NCBI GenBank assembly: GCA_016839745.1
Contig: JAEOTS010000110.1
Span: 1 to 64,000, forward strand
Direction: 5' to 3'
Length of the DNA: 64,000 nt
From: Promethearchaeota archaeon
GTDB taxonomy: Archaea > Asgardarchaeota > Lokiarchaeia > Sigyniarchaeales > SOKP01
A program made the translations under genes and the position numbers. This document shows positions 36,714 through 46,429 of the stretch, in pieces. Below the pieces are notes generated by a model. That model worked only from the letters and a program-made list of their open reading frames with translations, searched no databases and was not told the origin of the DNA. The stretch's first letter is position 1. Each line of letters begins with the position of its first letter.

Positions 36714-39642
36714 TATTTGATAATTTCTCTTTTATTAATATCAGCTTTTTCATTGCTTCAATTGGTGTTAGCGAATTAATTTCAATTTCATCAATAATTT
36801 CAATTAATTCTTTGAAGTACTCCTCATTTGCTGTTTCTTTTACGATTGTTGGCTTAAAAAAAGTAGTCTGTACGTATTTTTTTTCTTTTCTGTTGTTTAA
36901 ATTTGATATTTTATTTACTTCTGATTGTGTTCTGAAATTTGCCAAAGTCTCTTTTTTTTTCTCAACTTCAGAGGATCTAATAGATATTTCTTTTTTTATC
37001 CTATATAGATCATCTTCATATTTATTTAATTCTTTTTTTTTCATTTCTACATTTGAATTTACACGATCAAGTACAGTCATTTTCTCCTGGATAATTTTGT
37101 CATGGTATTTCCCCTGAGTAATTCCATTACCATTTTCTTTTACTGTGGCTTTAAAAGGATCTTTCTCTTCAATTTGATCGAGTATCTCAAATGCTCTTAT
37201 GATAACATCGTCTGGAATCCCTGCTAATTTTGCAACATGAATTCCATAAGATTTGTCAGTGCTTCCAGGTTGTAGTTTGCGAATGAAATTTATGCTACCG
37301 TCGTCATTTTCAATAATGTCAAGATGATAATTTTTTATTCGTGGTAAATCTATTTCAGTTAATTGGTGATAGTGAGTACTAAATAGCGTTTTTGCTTTTA
37401 ATTCATGTAATTTTTCAAGAGTCGCCAAGGCAATACTTTGACCATCACTCGTACTCGTCCCTCTTCCAAGTTCATCTATAATTACAAGGCTTTTCTTTGT
37501 GACAAAATTCAATATTTTTGCGGTTTCGGTCATTTCAATCATAAAAGTGCTTAACTTTCTTGCTAAATCGTCAGATGCGCCAATGCGTGTGAAAATGTGG
37601 TCAATTATACCGAGATTTGCTGATTTTGCCGGTACGAAACAACCCATTTGAGCTATAATACAAATTAATGCAACTTGTCGGAGATACGTACTTTTACCAG
37701 CCATATTTGGACCTGTAATTATTAAGATTTGCTCTTTATTCGTACCCAAATAACAATCGTTAGGGATAAACCTTTCAGAAATATTAATCTGTTCTATAAC
37801 AGGATGTCGTCCTTCCTTGATTATAATTGTATCTCCATTATTCATCTTAGGGCGACAATAGTTGTATTTCTCTGCTATTTCAGCAAAACAGGCTAACACA
37901 TCAATATAAGCGATATTTCTAGCAGTTTCTAAGACGAATAAAGTTTTATCTACAACCTTTTCTCGAATAGTACTAAAGACTTCGTATTCCATTTCATTTA
38001 TTTGTTCTTCAGCATGAATTATTTTTTCTTCAAGTTTTTTTAGTTCGCTGGTAGTATATCTTTTTGCATTTTTCAATGTTTGGCGTTCTATGTATTCATC
38101 TGGTACTTTAGGGATCTCTTTTAATGTTCTTAGAGTAATTTGGATGTAGTAACCAAGTATATTATTATGTCCCACTTTGAAACCGGAATTTAATTTCCAT
38201 CTCTTCTTTTGTTCTTTCTCATAATCAAGAATGTAACTTTTGCCATTCTGAAGTATGTCCCTTAAATCATCGATCTTCTCATTAAAACCCGATTTAATTA
38301 AATTACCCTCTTTAATTGTGGTTGGAGGATTTTCTTTGATTGAAACCTCAATTATACTTTGAATGTCTGTAAAATCTTCAATTTTTTTATTAAAATCTGA
38401 GATTTCTGGAATTTTAGTTTCTTCTAATATATTTTTAATTTTCGGTATCCTTTCTAAAGCTTGCTTTATGTTAATCAAATCACGAGCGTTACTGTTCCTA
38501 GAGTAATTGATTCGGTTGATATATCTTTCAAGGTCACCTATAACCTTTAATTCTTCCCTTAACTCCGATCTTAAGAAAACATCATCTTTAAACTTATGAA
38601 CTATATTAATTCTTTGGTTTATTTCATTTAGATCTGTTAACGGCTGTAGAATGATTTTTTTTAATAATCGAGCTCCCATTGGTGTGTGAGTCTGATTAAA
38701 TATTGAGTACAAAGTTGTATCCTTCCCTTTTTCCCAAAGAGAGTTAACTAATTCCAAATTCCTCTGTGTGATATAATCTATATGTAAAACGCTCTCTTCT
38801 CGAATAAATCGTATCTTGAAAATGTTAGGAATCACATCTCTCTGGGTTTCTTTTAAAAATGCTAATAATCCTCCTGAAGCTTGAACTGCCATTTCACTAT
38901 TTTCTAAACCGAAGCTATTCAAATTAGAAATTTCGAAGTGCCTTTTAATTAGATTATACGATTCATCGTAATCAAAAACTAAATCCTCATAAGTTTTAAT
39001 TAGAGCATCGTTCAAATCAGTTAACAACATAAAGAGATGGTCATCTTTTTTTAATTCAGTAGGTACGATTACTTCAACTGGATCATATTGTGAAAAGACG
39101 CTTAGTATTTTTTCTAACGGATCTTGGTCGATCTTTAAAAATTCCGTTGTAACAAATTCACCCGTTGAAAGGTCAGCGAAAGCGATGCCAAAACCCTTTC
39201 TTTCCTTAACAATTGAGCATATATAGTTATTCTCGTTAGATTTCAACATATCCAATTCTGTAATGGTTCCGGGTGAAAGTATTTTTACTACACCCCGTTT
39301 AACTATCCTTCCTTTTACAGTAGAGGGATCCTCTAATTGGTCAACGACGACAACAGTTTGACCTAAATTTACCAAGTTTTTTAGATAATTCCCTGCATGA
39401 TGAGGAATTCCAGCAAGTGGGTATGCATCGCTTCCTACTTTTCGTTTCGTTAGTGTAATTCCTAATAGTTTAGAAACTCTTACAGCATCGTCATAGAAAA
39501 ACTCATAGAAATCTCCCATTCTATAAGCAATTATATGGTTTGGGTATTTTTTTTTATGATTTTCTTTTACACTGTACCAATGTTTCATCATAGGAGTTAA
39601 ATCCTTGAATTTCCTATCCTCTATCGAATCTTTGTTAGACAT
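36703..39642 (-). CDS. mutS: DNA mismatch repair protein MutS
   Basis: 979 residues, MutS1 type. The N-terminal mismatch-recognition domain has YRMGDFYEFFYDDA with the Phe-x-Glu wedge and YPLAGIPHHAGNYL. The ATPase has GPNMAGKSTYLRQ (Walker A), DELGRGTSTSDGQSIALATLE and FSTHYHQLTE. A long C-terminal coiled coil and a tail with helical dimer region follow. It is about 120 residues longer than E. coli MutS, mainly in the C-terminal linker. With mutL nearby it gives a complete bacterial-type mismatch repair pair. Confidence 0.96.
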   Translation of the reverse strand: MSNKDSIEDRKFKDLTPMMKHWYSVKENHKKKYPNHIIAYRMGDFYEFFYDDAVRVSKLLGITLTKRKVGSDAYPLAGIPHHAGNYLKNLVNLGQTVVVVDQLEDPSTVKGRIVKRGVVKILSPGTITELDMLKSNENNYICSIVKERKGFGIAFADLSTGEFVTTEFLKIDQDPLEKILSVFSQYDPVEVIVPTELKKDDHLFMLLTDLNDALIKTYEDLVFDYDESYNLIKRHFEISNLNSFGLENSEMAVQASGGLLAFLKETQRDVIPNIFKIRFIREESVLHIDYITQRNLELVNSLWEKGKDTTLYSIFNQTHTPMGARLLKKIILQPLTDLNEINQRINIVHKFKDDVFLRSELREELKVIGDLERYINRINYSRNSNARDLINIKQALERIPKIKNILEETKIPEISDFNKKIEDFTDIQSIIEVSIKENPPTTIKEGNLIKSGFNEKIDDLRDILQNGKSYILDYEKEQKKRWKLNSGFKVGHNNILGYYIQITLRTLKEIPKVPDEYIERQTLKNAKRYTTSELKKLEEKIIHAEEQINEMEYEVFSTIREKVVDKTLFVLETARNIAYIDVLACFAEIAEKYNYCRPKMNNGDTIIIKEGRHPVIEQINISERFIPNDCYLGTNKEQILIITGPNMAGKSTYLRQVALICIIAQMGCFVPAKSANLGIIDHIFTRIGASDDLARKLSTFMIEMTETAKILNFVTKKSLVIIDELGRGTSTSDGQSIALATLEKLHELKAKTLFSTHYHQLTEIDLPRIKNYHLDIIENDDGSINFIRKLQPGSTDKSYGIHVAKLAGIPDDVIIRAFEILDQIEEKDPFKATVKENGNGITQGKYHDKIIQEKMTVLDRVNSNVEMKKKELNKYEDDLYRIKKEISIRSSEVEKKKETLANFRTQSEVNKISNLNNRKEKKYVQTTFFKPTIVKETANEEYFKELIEIIDEIEINSLTPIEAMKKLILIKEKLSNIKD

Positions 39643-39841
39643 TATATGAAAGGAATCAATTTTTGGAATTAAATATTACAAGACTATAAGTTTTTAAAAG
39701 AAATTTATAATATTTATTAGAAAATTAATAATATGTAGTTTTATTAAATCCAAATAAAGTAATTCTCGAGCAATTCTCTAAAAATTTTTATTTCTTATAA
39801 CATGATAAAATTTAAATTTATTAATATGAGTTTGAGATCCT

Positions 39842-40627
39842 ATGAGTAATCAAGATTTAATCATGTACGAAGTTAAAGGTCGTATAGCTACAATTACTAT
39901 AAATCGACCAGAAAAAGCACACGCTTTCAGTATCGGTATGCTCCAGATGATGCATAGTAGGTTATTAGAAGCAGATGAAGATGAATTGGTAAAATGTATT
40001 TTAATAAAGAGCACTGAGCAGCGTTTCTTTTCGGCAGGATATGACCTAAAAGAAATCCAAGGGGCTCCTGAAAAGATTTCTGAAATTACAGAATGGGGTA
40101 GAAAAGTAAATGAAACAATGCTTATGATAAAGAAACCAATTATCACACAAGTTCAAGGCATAGCCGTGGGTTTTGGAGTTTTGATGATATTAGCGTCTGA
40201 CCTAAGAATTTTTGCGGATAGACCAAAGGAAGAATTATATTTAAGACTTCCGGAGATTGCAATTTCAGCATTTCCGCAAACGGGAGCAACTCTTCTACCT
40301 TTATTAGGTTTCGGGTTAACTTATGCCAAAAATATGTTATTTACTGCCGATAAAGCGGGATTAAAAGAACTAAAAAATATAAATTTTCCAACACGCATTT
40401 TTCCTCTTGATTCCATCGATCTGGAAACAAGAAAATTCCTAAAAATTTTAACTAAACACCAAACTGAATTCTTATTCTTCATAAAATCCATGTTAACAAT
40501 TATGAACAAAGCTTACATTAAATCCTGCTTCGACTTAGAAGATGAGTGCGGAAAAGTAGCTTTTGCAAAAAAATCTATGAGAGAATTAGACGATTTTATA
40601 AAGGATTTGCATGAAAAATTTCCATAA
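39842..40627 (+). CDS. Enoyl-CoA hydratase/isomerase family protein
   Basis: 261 residues of the crotonase fold. It has ITINRPEKAHAFSIGM, the oxyanion-hole segment FFSAGYDLKEI, and VQGIAVGFGVLMILASDLRIFAD. The usual glutamate of the hydratase pair near LRLPEIAISAFPQ is kept, but the second active-site region is less typical, so hydratase versus isomerase is open. It acts on acyl-CoA thioesters, perhaps those from the synthetase at 29316. Monocistronic. Confidence 0.88.
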   Translation: MSNQDLIMYEVKGRIATITINRPEKAHAFSIGMLQMMHSRLLEADEDELVKCILIKSTEQRFFSAGYDLKEIQGAPEKISEITEWGRKVNETMLMIKKPIITQVQGIAVGFGVLMILASDLRIFADRPKEELYLRLPEIAISAFPQTGATLLPLLGFGLTYAKNMLFTADKAGLKELKNINFPTRIFPLDSIDLETRKFLKILTKHQTEFLFFIKSMLTIMNKAYIKSCFDLEDECGKVAFAKKSMRELDDFIKDLHEKFP

Positions 40628-40649
40628 TTGACTGAACTATTTAAAAGAA

Positions 40650-41501
40650 TTAACTTTTTTGATGTTTTTCTAGCCATACAAACATATCTTGAAAAACTTG
40701 TGCTCTACTTTTTTCATTCCATAATTCATGAAGAAGCCCATCGTATTCCCTGTATGTCTTATCTTTAGTTTTAATATTTTCAAAGAATTCTTTATTCGCT
40801 TCCTTATCCACTATTTTATCGTTTCCCGCTTGTAAAACCAATGTTGGACATAATAAGTTAGCAGCGTTTTCCATAGTCCATTTCATCGAACTTTCCATTT
40901 CAGCAGCGGATCTCAAAGAAATCTTTTCGATTTTTTTAGTATCAGAAATATGTTTACGAAGAATTTTGATGTCACTTGTTAACAGGTTTTGTTCTATCAT
41001 CATATCTATAGTTTTATTGGGAGAAATTTTAGAAATTGGTCCTGTAATTTTCTTACCCAATCTTTTACTTAAAGATAATTTTTTAGAAAATCTCAGTAAC
41101 GGAGAGGATGCTATAACGCCAAGTAAACCTGGATGATTAATTGCAAAAATTAAAGATACTAAACCGCCAAACGATTGACCCATTAAAAATATCCTCTTCT
41201 CCTTAGCAGTTTTTTTTATTAAATCTATAAATAGAACTATATCTTTCTGAATATGATCCATGCTATCAATGTGCCCAGGATTGTTACCTGCATTTCTCCA
41301 ATGACCTCTGATATCAAATGCGTAAATAGCGTATCCGTTTTCTGTGAAATATTCCGCAGGGACTTCCATTCTGTCGGAATGAGCCCCCCAACTATGCAGA
41401 GCTATTATATATGCTTTAATATTTCCAGAATCAGGTAACCAGTATTGATAAAACAACCTTTTAGTCTCTCTACCTTCAAAATAACTTTTTTCGTTAATCA
41501 T
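40650..41501 (-). CDS. Alpha/beta hydrolase (monoacylglycerol lipase-like)
   Basis: 283 residues from ATG at 41501; a TTG at 41522 would add seven. Hydrolase_4 type: HSWGAHSDRMEVPAEYF, DIRGHWRNAG, nucleophile GQSFGGL, acid in QAGNDKIVD and His in DGLLHELWNE. It probably cleaves an ester of a lysolipid or monoglyceride in the cytoplasm or at the membrane. Divergent from porC with about 200 bases between the starts. Confidence 0.88.
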   Translation of the reverse strand: MINEKSYFEGRETKRLFYQYWLPDSGNIKAYIIALHSWGAHSDRMEVPAEYFTENGYAIYAFDIRGHWRNAGNNPGHIDSMDHIQKDIVLFIDLIKKTAKEKRIFLMGQSFGGLVSLIFAINHPGLLGVIASSPLLRFSKKLSLSKRLGKKITGPISKISPNKTIDMMIEQNLLTSDIKILRKHISDTKKIEKISLRSAAEMESSMKWTMENAANLLCPTLVLQAGNDKIVDKEANKEFFENIKTKDKTYREYDGLLHELWNEKSRAQVFQDMFVWLEKHQKS

Positions 41502-41703
41502 TATACATAGCTCATTGAACAATTTTCAATTGAATACTCTTATTTATGAAGTATACTCTTTATACTTTTCATCACATTGGAAGCTATTTAATGAAGTATT
41601 AAGTGTTAAAACCAAAAATAACAAAAGTTTTTAATTTTTTAATGAACTCTTTAAAAATAAGGTTTCTTCCAAACCTAATTGTTAAATTAAGGTGATCTTT
41701 ACT

Positions 41704-42291
41704 ATGAGCGAATTGGATTTGATTAAAATAGTTTTACTTGGTAGAGGGGGTATGGGCATAGTAACAGCTTGTGAAATAATAGCAGAAGCAGCATATTTAA
41801 GTGGTAACTTTATTGATGTCCAAGCATATCCCTCCTTTGGTGCAGAAAGAAGAGGTGCCCCTGTCCAGGCGTATGTAAAATTATCTAGAGCGGAAAAAAT
41901 ATATGATCGTTCTCAAATTGAAAACCCGAATATCTTAATCGTTTTTGATGATAGCGTTTTAGAAAAAGACATCACTCAATCATTAGAAAAAAATGGAGTG
42001 TTTATTGTAAATTCAGATAAAAACCCAGAACATTTTGTTGCTGAATATAATCTTAATGATTCTATTAAAGTAGTTGTTGCAGATATCAGTAATTTAGCTC
42101 TCGAAAAAAATTTAACTATAGATGGAAATCCTGTAATTAATACTCCAATTTTAGGTCTTCTTTCAAAGGCATTACCCGATCTGAATTTAGAGAATTTAAA
42201 AGATGTTTTATTCAATAAAATGGGAGAAAAGTTAGGAAACATTAACTACGATTTAATCGAGAAAGGTTATAATCTGGCTAAATTACTATAA
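41704..42291 (+). CDS. porC: 2-oxoacid:ferredoxin oxidoreductase gamma subunit
   Basis: 195 residues from ATG at 41704, which has a strong AAGGTGATC site 7 bases upstream; GTG at 41692 lies within that site. The gamma-subunit signature is LLGRGGMGIVTACEIIAEAA, then SFGAERRGAPVQAYVKLS, and TPILGLLSKALPDLN. It is part of pyruvate (or other 2-oxoacid) ferredoxin oxidoreductase, which forms acyl-CoA, CO2 and reduced ferredoxin. The other three subunits are encoded 2.5 kb further on, beyond an inverted kinase gene. Confidence 0.92.
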   Translation: MSELDLIKIVLLGRGGMGIVTACEIIAEAAYLSGNFIDVQAYPSFGAERRGAPVQAYVKLSRAEKIYDRSQIENPNILIVFDDSVLEKDITQSLEKNGVFIVNSDKNPEHFVAEYNLNDSIKVVVADISNLALEKNLTIDGNPVINTPILGLLSKALPDLNLENLKDVLFNKMGEKLGNINYDLIEKGYNLAKLL

Positions 42292-42314
42292 CCTTGAGTT
42301 TTTCATCTTAGGTA

Positions 42315-44567
42315 TCAAGAAATTGGCAACTTAACTATAAATATGCTTCCTTTATTTCTGCCTGCGGATTCAGCTCTAATTTCCCCTTTGTGTGAATCCA
42401 CTATTTCTTTAGAGATGTATAGTCCTAATCCCGTTCCCTGGATATCGATATATTCATAACCTTCACCATACCGTTCTAATTTGCCAAATCTTGTAAATAA
42501 CATATCCATCTCCTCTTGAGAGATACCTATTCCCGTATCTTTTATAGAAAATTCTGCCATATTTTCTTTTTTCTCTAAGTTTACCTCTATATCCCCATTC
42601 GGAGGTGTATTTTTAATGGCATTTGAGAGTAAATTCATTATTACTTGCTCGATCCTTACTTTATCCAATTCAATAAGAAAAGATTTTGGAAGTACCAGAT
42701 TCAAATTAATATTTCTTTCTTTTATTGAATACATTAGTTCATTAGAAATTTCTCGTATTATTTCGCTCAAATCATTTTTTTCTTTTACAAGTTTGAACTT
42801 TTCATATTCAATTCGAGAAATATCAATTAAATTATCAACTAAATGTTTTAATCTTCTACCTCCTTTCTCAATAAGTTCTATTATTTCGAGTTCTTCTTTT
42901 TTCAATTTATCACCATAAACTGTCATAAGTAGCTCACAACCTCCACTAACGGAAACGAGAGGTGTTTTCAATTCATGTGAAACCCTAGAAATCAAATTTT
43001 TTCGCAGCTTGTCAAGTTCTTTCAATTTTTTGACTTCTTCGGTTATTAAAAACTCAGCTTCTTTTTTCGTTGTTATATCTGTAAATAACGCTTGAACGAA
43101 TGTTTCATCGTTGATTTTCATCAATGCTGCTTGTAAATTTGTCCAAATTATTGTTCCATCCTTATTTTGTATTTGGACATCTATTCTATGGATTCTTTCT
43201 CCTTTTATAAACTTTTTAAAAACTTCTAGAATTGTAGATAAATGGTCTGGATGAATAACTGAAAGATCCATGAACTTACGACCAAGTATTTCTTCTGGGG
43301 TATAACCAAACATTATTTCTGCTTTCGGGTTCATATCTACAACCACTCCTTGAGTATCGGTTAGTACTACCGAGAATGGTGTGTTATCATAAAGATTACG
43401 ATATTTTCTCTCTGATTCTCTTAATTTTTCTTCTAAATTATATCTTTCTGTGATATCGATAAAAGTTCCTTCAATTCCATGCGGATTTCCTTGTTTATCT
43501 AGCATTAAATGTGAGTTTAATTGAACAACAACTTTCTTGCCATTTTTAGTCAAAGATGGACATATGTAATTCGTAGCATAATTATCTCGTAAAATCTGCT
43601 CTAAATACTGCTCTCGATCTTCGGGAAATTGCCAAAAATCTGTTACTTTTTTACCTACTAAACTTTCTGAAAGGTCGTAATCTAAAATCTTATTATGAGC
43701 GGGATTATGGTTTAACATTGTTCCATCTAAAGTCACTTGATAAAAACCAACATCAAGGTTATTAATCATATTGCGGTATTTAAGCTCGGATTCTTTTAAC
43801 TGCTCTTCTGCTTTCTTTCTCTCCGTAATGTCTTCGGTACGTACTACTATCAAATCGGGATGCACATAACCGTAATTTACAAGAAGATATTTTTCCTCAT
43901 TAGTATATTGAAATCTATAATTAACTTCTCGCTTAATATGAGTTTTATCATTCAAACATAGGTTCAAATCATTTAAAATATCTTTCCGATCCTTGTACAT
44001 CTCAGAAGCTTTATTTCCTAAAAAATTTTCTACGCTTCCTTGTGTAATCTTTGCCGCGGCGTTGTTATAATCGATTAAAACAAAGTGTCCATCCACATTT
44101 TGCCAAATATAAGCAGGTATCGATCCCTCTTTGAACAAAGCCTTGAACATGTCTGCTGATTCTTTTAATTTTTCTTCTGCTTTTTTACGATCCGTTATAT
44201 TCTTAGCTACTCCCAATACCCCATATATCTCTCCTTTTTCCTTAAGCGGAATTCCATAAGTTTGTATGTAGATGTGCTCACCCATTTTTGTTTTTAGTTT
44301 ATACTCGCTCTGGGCAGATTGTTTCCCTGTTTTTCTTATTTCCTTCGTCACTTTATACGCTTTAATCAAATTATCTCTATCTAGTAAATCAATAAAAGAG
44401 ATATTAGGGATATCTTTTCTTTCTATACCAAGAGTAATTAATGTTAAATCACTAGCATCAAGGAAATTTCCATTCATATCATTCACATAAATTAAATCTA
44501 ACGAGTGTTCAAATAGTTCTTTGTATTTTTCTCTAACTTTTTCCTTATTATACTCTATCTCTATCAC
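42315..44567 (-). CDS. Soluble multi-PAS sensor histidine kinase
   Basis: 750 residues. Four PAS domains in a row (about 12-130, 135-255, 260-375, 385-505), each ended by an ITDRKKAEE/DITERYNLEE-type linker, then HisKA with SRVSHELKTPLVSVSGG and HATPase_c with NLLSNAIKNTPPNGDI, DTGIGIS and GTGLGLYISKEIV. No membrane segment or signal peptide, so it senses something inside the cell, perhaps redox state or a ligand. No response regulator lies nearby. It stands inverted between porC and porDAB, with a GTG start at 44567. Confidence 0.9.
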   Translation of the reverse strand: MIEIEYNKEKVREKYKELFEHSLDLIYVNDMNGNFLDASDLTLITLGIERKDIPNISFIDLLDRDNLIKAYKVTKEIRKTGKQSAQSEYKLKTKMGEHIYIQTYGIPLKEKGEIYGVLGVAKNITDRKKAEEKLKESADMFKALFKEGSIPAYIWQNVDGHFVLIDYNNAAAKITQGSVENFLGNKASEMYKDRKDILNDLNLCLNDKTHIKREVNYRFQYTNEEKYLLVNYGYVHPDLIVVRTEDITERKKAEEQLKESELKYRNMINNLDVGFYQVTLDGTMLNHNPAHNKILDYDLSESLVGKKVTDFWQFPEDREQYLEQILRDNYATNYICPSLTKNGKKVVVQLNSHLMLDKQGNPHGIEGTFIDITERYNLEEKLRESERKYRNLYDNTPFSVVLTDTQGVVVDMNPKAEIMFGYTPEEILGRKFMDLSVIHPDHLSTILEVFKKFIKGERIHRIDVQIQNKDGTIIWTNLQAALMKINDETFVQALFTDITTKKEAEFLITEEVKKLKELDKLRKNLISRVSHELKTPLVSVSGGCELLMTVYGDKLKKEELEIIELIEKGGRRLKHLVDNLIDISRIEYEKFKLVKEKNDLSEIIREISNELMYSIKERNINLNLVLPKSFLIELDKVRIEQVIMNLLSNAIKNTPPNGDIEVNLEKKENMAEFSIKDTGIGISQEEMDMLFTRFGKLERYGEGYEYIDIQGTGLGLYISKEIVDSHKGEIRAESAGRNKGSIFIVKLPIS

Positions 44568-44832
44568 CTAAAGATGTGATATTTATTAAAAACTGATGTT
44601 TTTCTAAAAAGATAATGAAAGTGTTGGATATAAATTTCTTTCGATTTCCAAATGCCAAAACCCAATTTCTTCTTTTGGGGAATTATATCTTCAGTTTTTT
44701 TCTAGTTTAAAACGAAAATGATATTTTATATATTTCTTGATGTAGATCCCTATTTCAATTAATAGGAAGAGTTTTATTACAATAGATACTAGTTCTTATA
44801 TTGGTTATTATTCATTAAATTGTGAGATATCT

Positions 44833-45132
44833 ATGGTTAATGCTAAAAAAGATTATCAAAAAATCCTCGGATCAGTGCAAAAACCTGTTAAGGGTGAAGC
44901 TGGAAAAACAGGAACATGGAGTCCTAAGAAACCTATAATAGATTTAGAAAAATGCATTCCCGTAAAATCTGGAAAACCAAGTTGTTTTAATTGTTGGTTA
45001 TATTGCCCAGAAGCAGTAGTAACAAGGACAATACCTCCAGAAATAGATTTAGAATATTGTAAGGGATGCGGAATCTGCCAGGAAGAGTGTCCCGTGAAAG
45101 CAATTTCAATGGAAGAGGTGAAGATTGAGTGA
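44833..45132 (+). CDS. porD: 2-oxoacid:ferredoxin oxidoreductase delta subunit
   Basis: 99 residues. Ferredoxin-like subunit with a partial first cluster motif (KCIPVKSGKPSCFNCWLYCPEAVV) and a second one, CKGCGICQEECPVKA. It shuttles electrons from the thiamin site to ferredoxin. Its TGA overlaps the GTG start of porA (GTGA), giving translational coupling. Confidence 0.92.
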   Translation: MVNAKKDYQKILGSVQKPVKGEAGKTGTWSPKKPIIDLEKCIPVKSGKPSCFNCWLYCPEAVVTRTIPPEIDLEYCKGCGICQEECPVKAISMEEVKIE

Positions 45133-46424
45133 CAGTTACAGAAAAGAAACCGGAAATTAGTGATAAAAAAACAAAAATTTTAACTGGAAATCACGCGGCA
45201 GCGCATGCTCTCAGACAAGCAAGAGTTGGGGTTATAGCTGCTTATCCGATAACTCCACAGAGTCCTGTTGTTGAGAAAATCGCAGAGTTTGTGTCTAAAG
45301 GTGAATTAAAAGCCCGATTTGTGAAAGTAGAATCAGAGCATTCCGCACTTGCCGTATGTTGTGCAGCTTCCGCTACGGGTTCTAGAGTTGGTACAGCAAC
45401 TTCCTCCCATGGTCTAATGTTGATGTATGAAATGCTGCCATGGGCTTCTGGAAATAGATTGCCGATAATAATCAACTTAGCAACCAGAGCTACTGGTGCT
45501 CCTTGGTCAGTTTGGACAGATCATCAGGACTTTATAACAATACGCGATGTTGGCTGGATTCAGATGTTTTGCATGGATAATCAAGAGATTTACGATACCA
45601 ACCTACAAGCATTCAAAATAGCAGAAGATTCAAGGGTTTTTCTTCCAGCTATAGTTGCTTATGATGGTTACATCTTATCTCATACGATGATGCCAGTTTC
45701 TATAGAAAATCAAGATGACATTGATAGTTTTTTACCTCCATTAGAACATCATTACAATCTTTCTGATGTTTCTGTCGTAAAAGGGATTGATCCAGTGACT
45801 ACTCCCCATTTAAGAGATAGAGGGTCTGAAGGTACCGCTCCAGGATATTTTGAATACCGATACGCAATGCAAAAAGCTCTTGAAAATTCAATTGATATCA
45901 TAATGGAAGTTCACGATGAATTTTCAGAAAAATTTGGACGATCTTATGGAAATGGTATTTATAAAACGTACTTAACCGAAGACGCTGACATATTAATATT
46001 TGCAATGGGATCCGTCGCTTCTCAAGCGCGGAATGTTATCGGTCAGCTTCGGAAAGAAGGATTAAAGGTTGGTTTAGTGAGTCTGAAGTTATTTAGACCT
46101 TTCCCCGCTTCACAGTTACGAGAATTGTTTAAAGATGCAAAACTCGTGGTAGTATTTGATAGAGATATTGGATATGGTTATGAAGGGGTCTTATCGTACG
46201 AATTAAAAGCAGCTTTATACGGTTTAAAACAAGCTCCGTTTATTAAAGGTTTTATTGTAGGATTAGGCGGTAGAGATGTAACCGATCAGCATATAACCAA
46301 AGGAGTGACCAGAGCAATAAAAGAATCAGAAAAAGGAATTATATCTCATGAAACAGATTTTATTGGTTTAAAATTAGATGATTTAGGTGATTATGACGAG
46401 AAAGATTATTTTAAGGGAGGATGA
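45129..46424 (+). CDS. porA: 2-oxoacid:ferredoxin oxidoreductase alpha subunit
   Basis: 431 residues, GTG start at 45129 with a GAGGTGA site upstream. Alpha-subunit features: LTGNHAAAHALRQARVGVIAAYPITPQSP in the first domain (YPITPQSP is diagnostic), SSHGLMLMYEMLPWASG, then the C-terminal transketolase-like domain with SLKLFRPFP. With PorB it forms the pyruvate-type catalytic core. It ends in ATGA overlap with the porB region. Confidence 0.95.
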   Translation: MTVTEKKPEISDKKTKILTGNHAAAHALRQARVGVIAAYPITPQSPVVEKIAEFVSKGELKARFVKVESEHSALAVCCAASATGSRVGTATSSHGLMLMYEMLPWASGNRLPIIINLATRATGAPWSVWTDHQDFITIRDVGWIQMFCMDNQEIYDTNLQAFKIAEDSRVFLPAIVAYDGYILSHTMMPVSIENQDDIDSFLPPLEHHYNLSDVSVVKGIDPVTTPHLRDRGSEGTAPGYFEYRYAMQKALENSIDIIMEVHDEFSEKFGRSYGNGIYKTYLTEDADILIFAMGSVASQARNVIGQLRKEGLKVGLVSLKLFRPFPASQLRELFKDAKLVVVFDRDIGYGYEGVLSYELKAALYGLKQAPFIKGFIVGLGGRDVTDQHITKGVTRAIKESEKGIISHETDFIGLKLDDLGDYDEKDYFKGG

Positions 46425-46429
46425 AAAAA

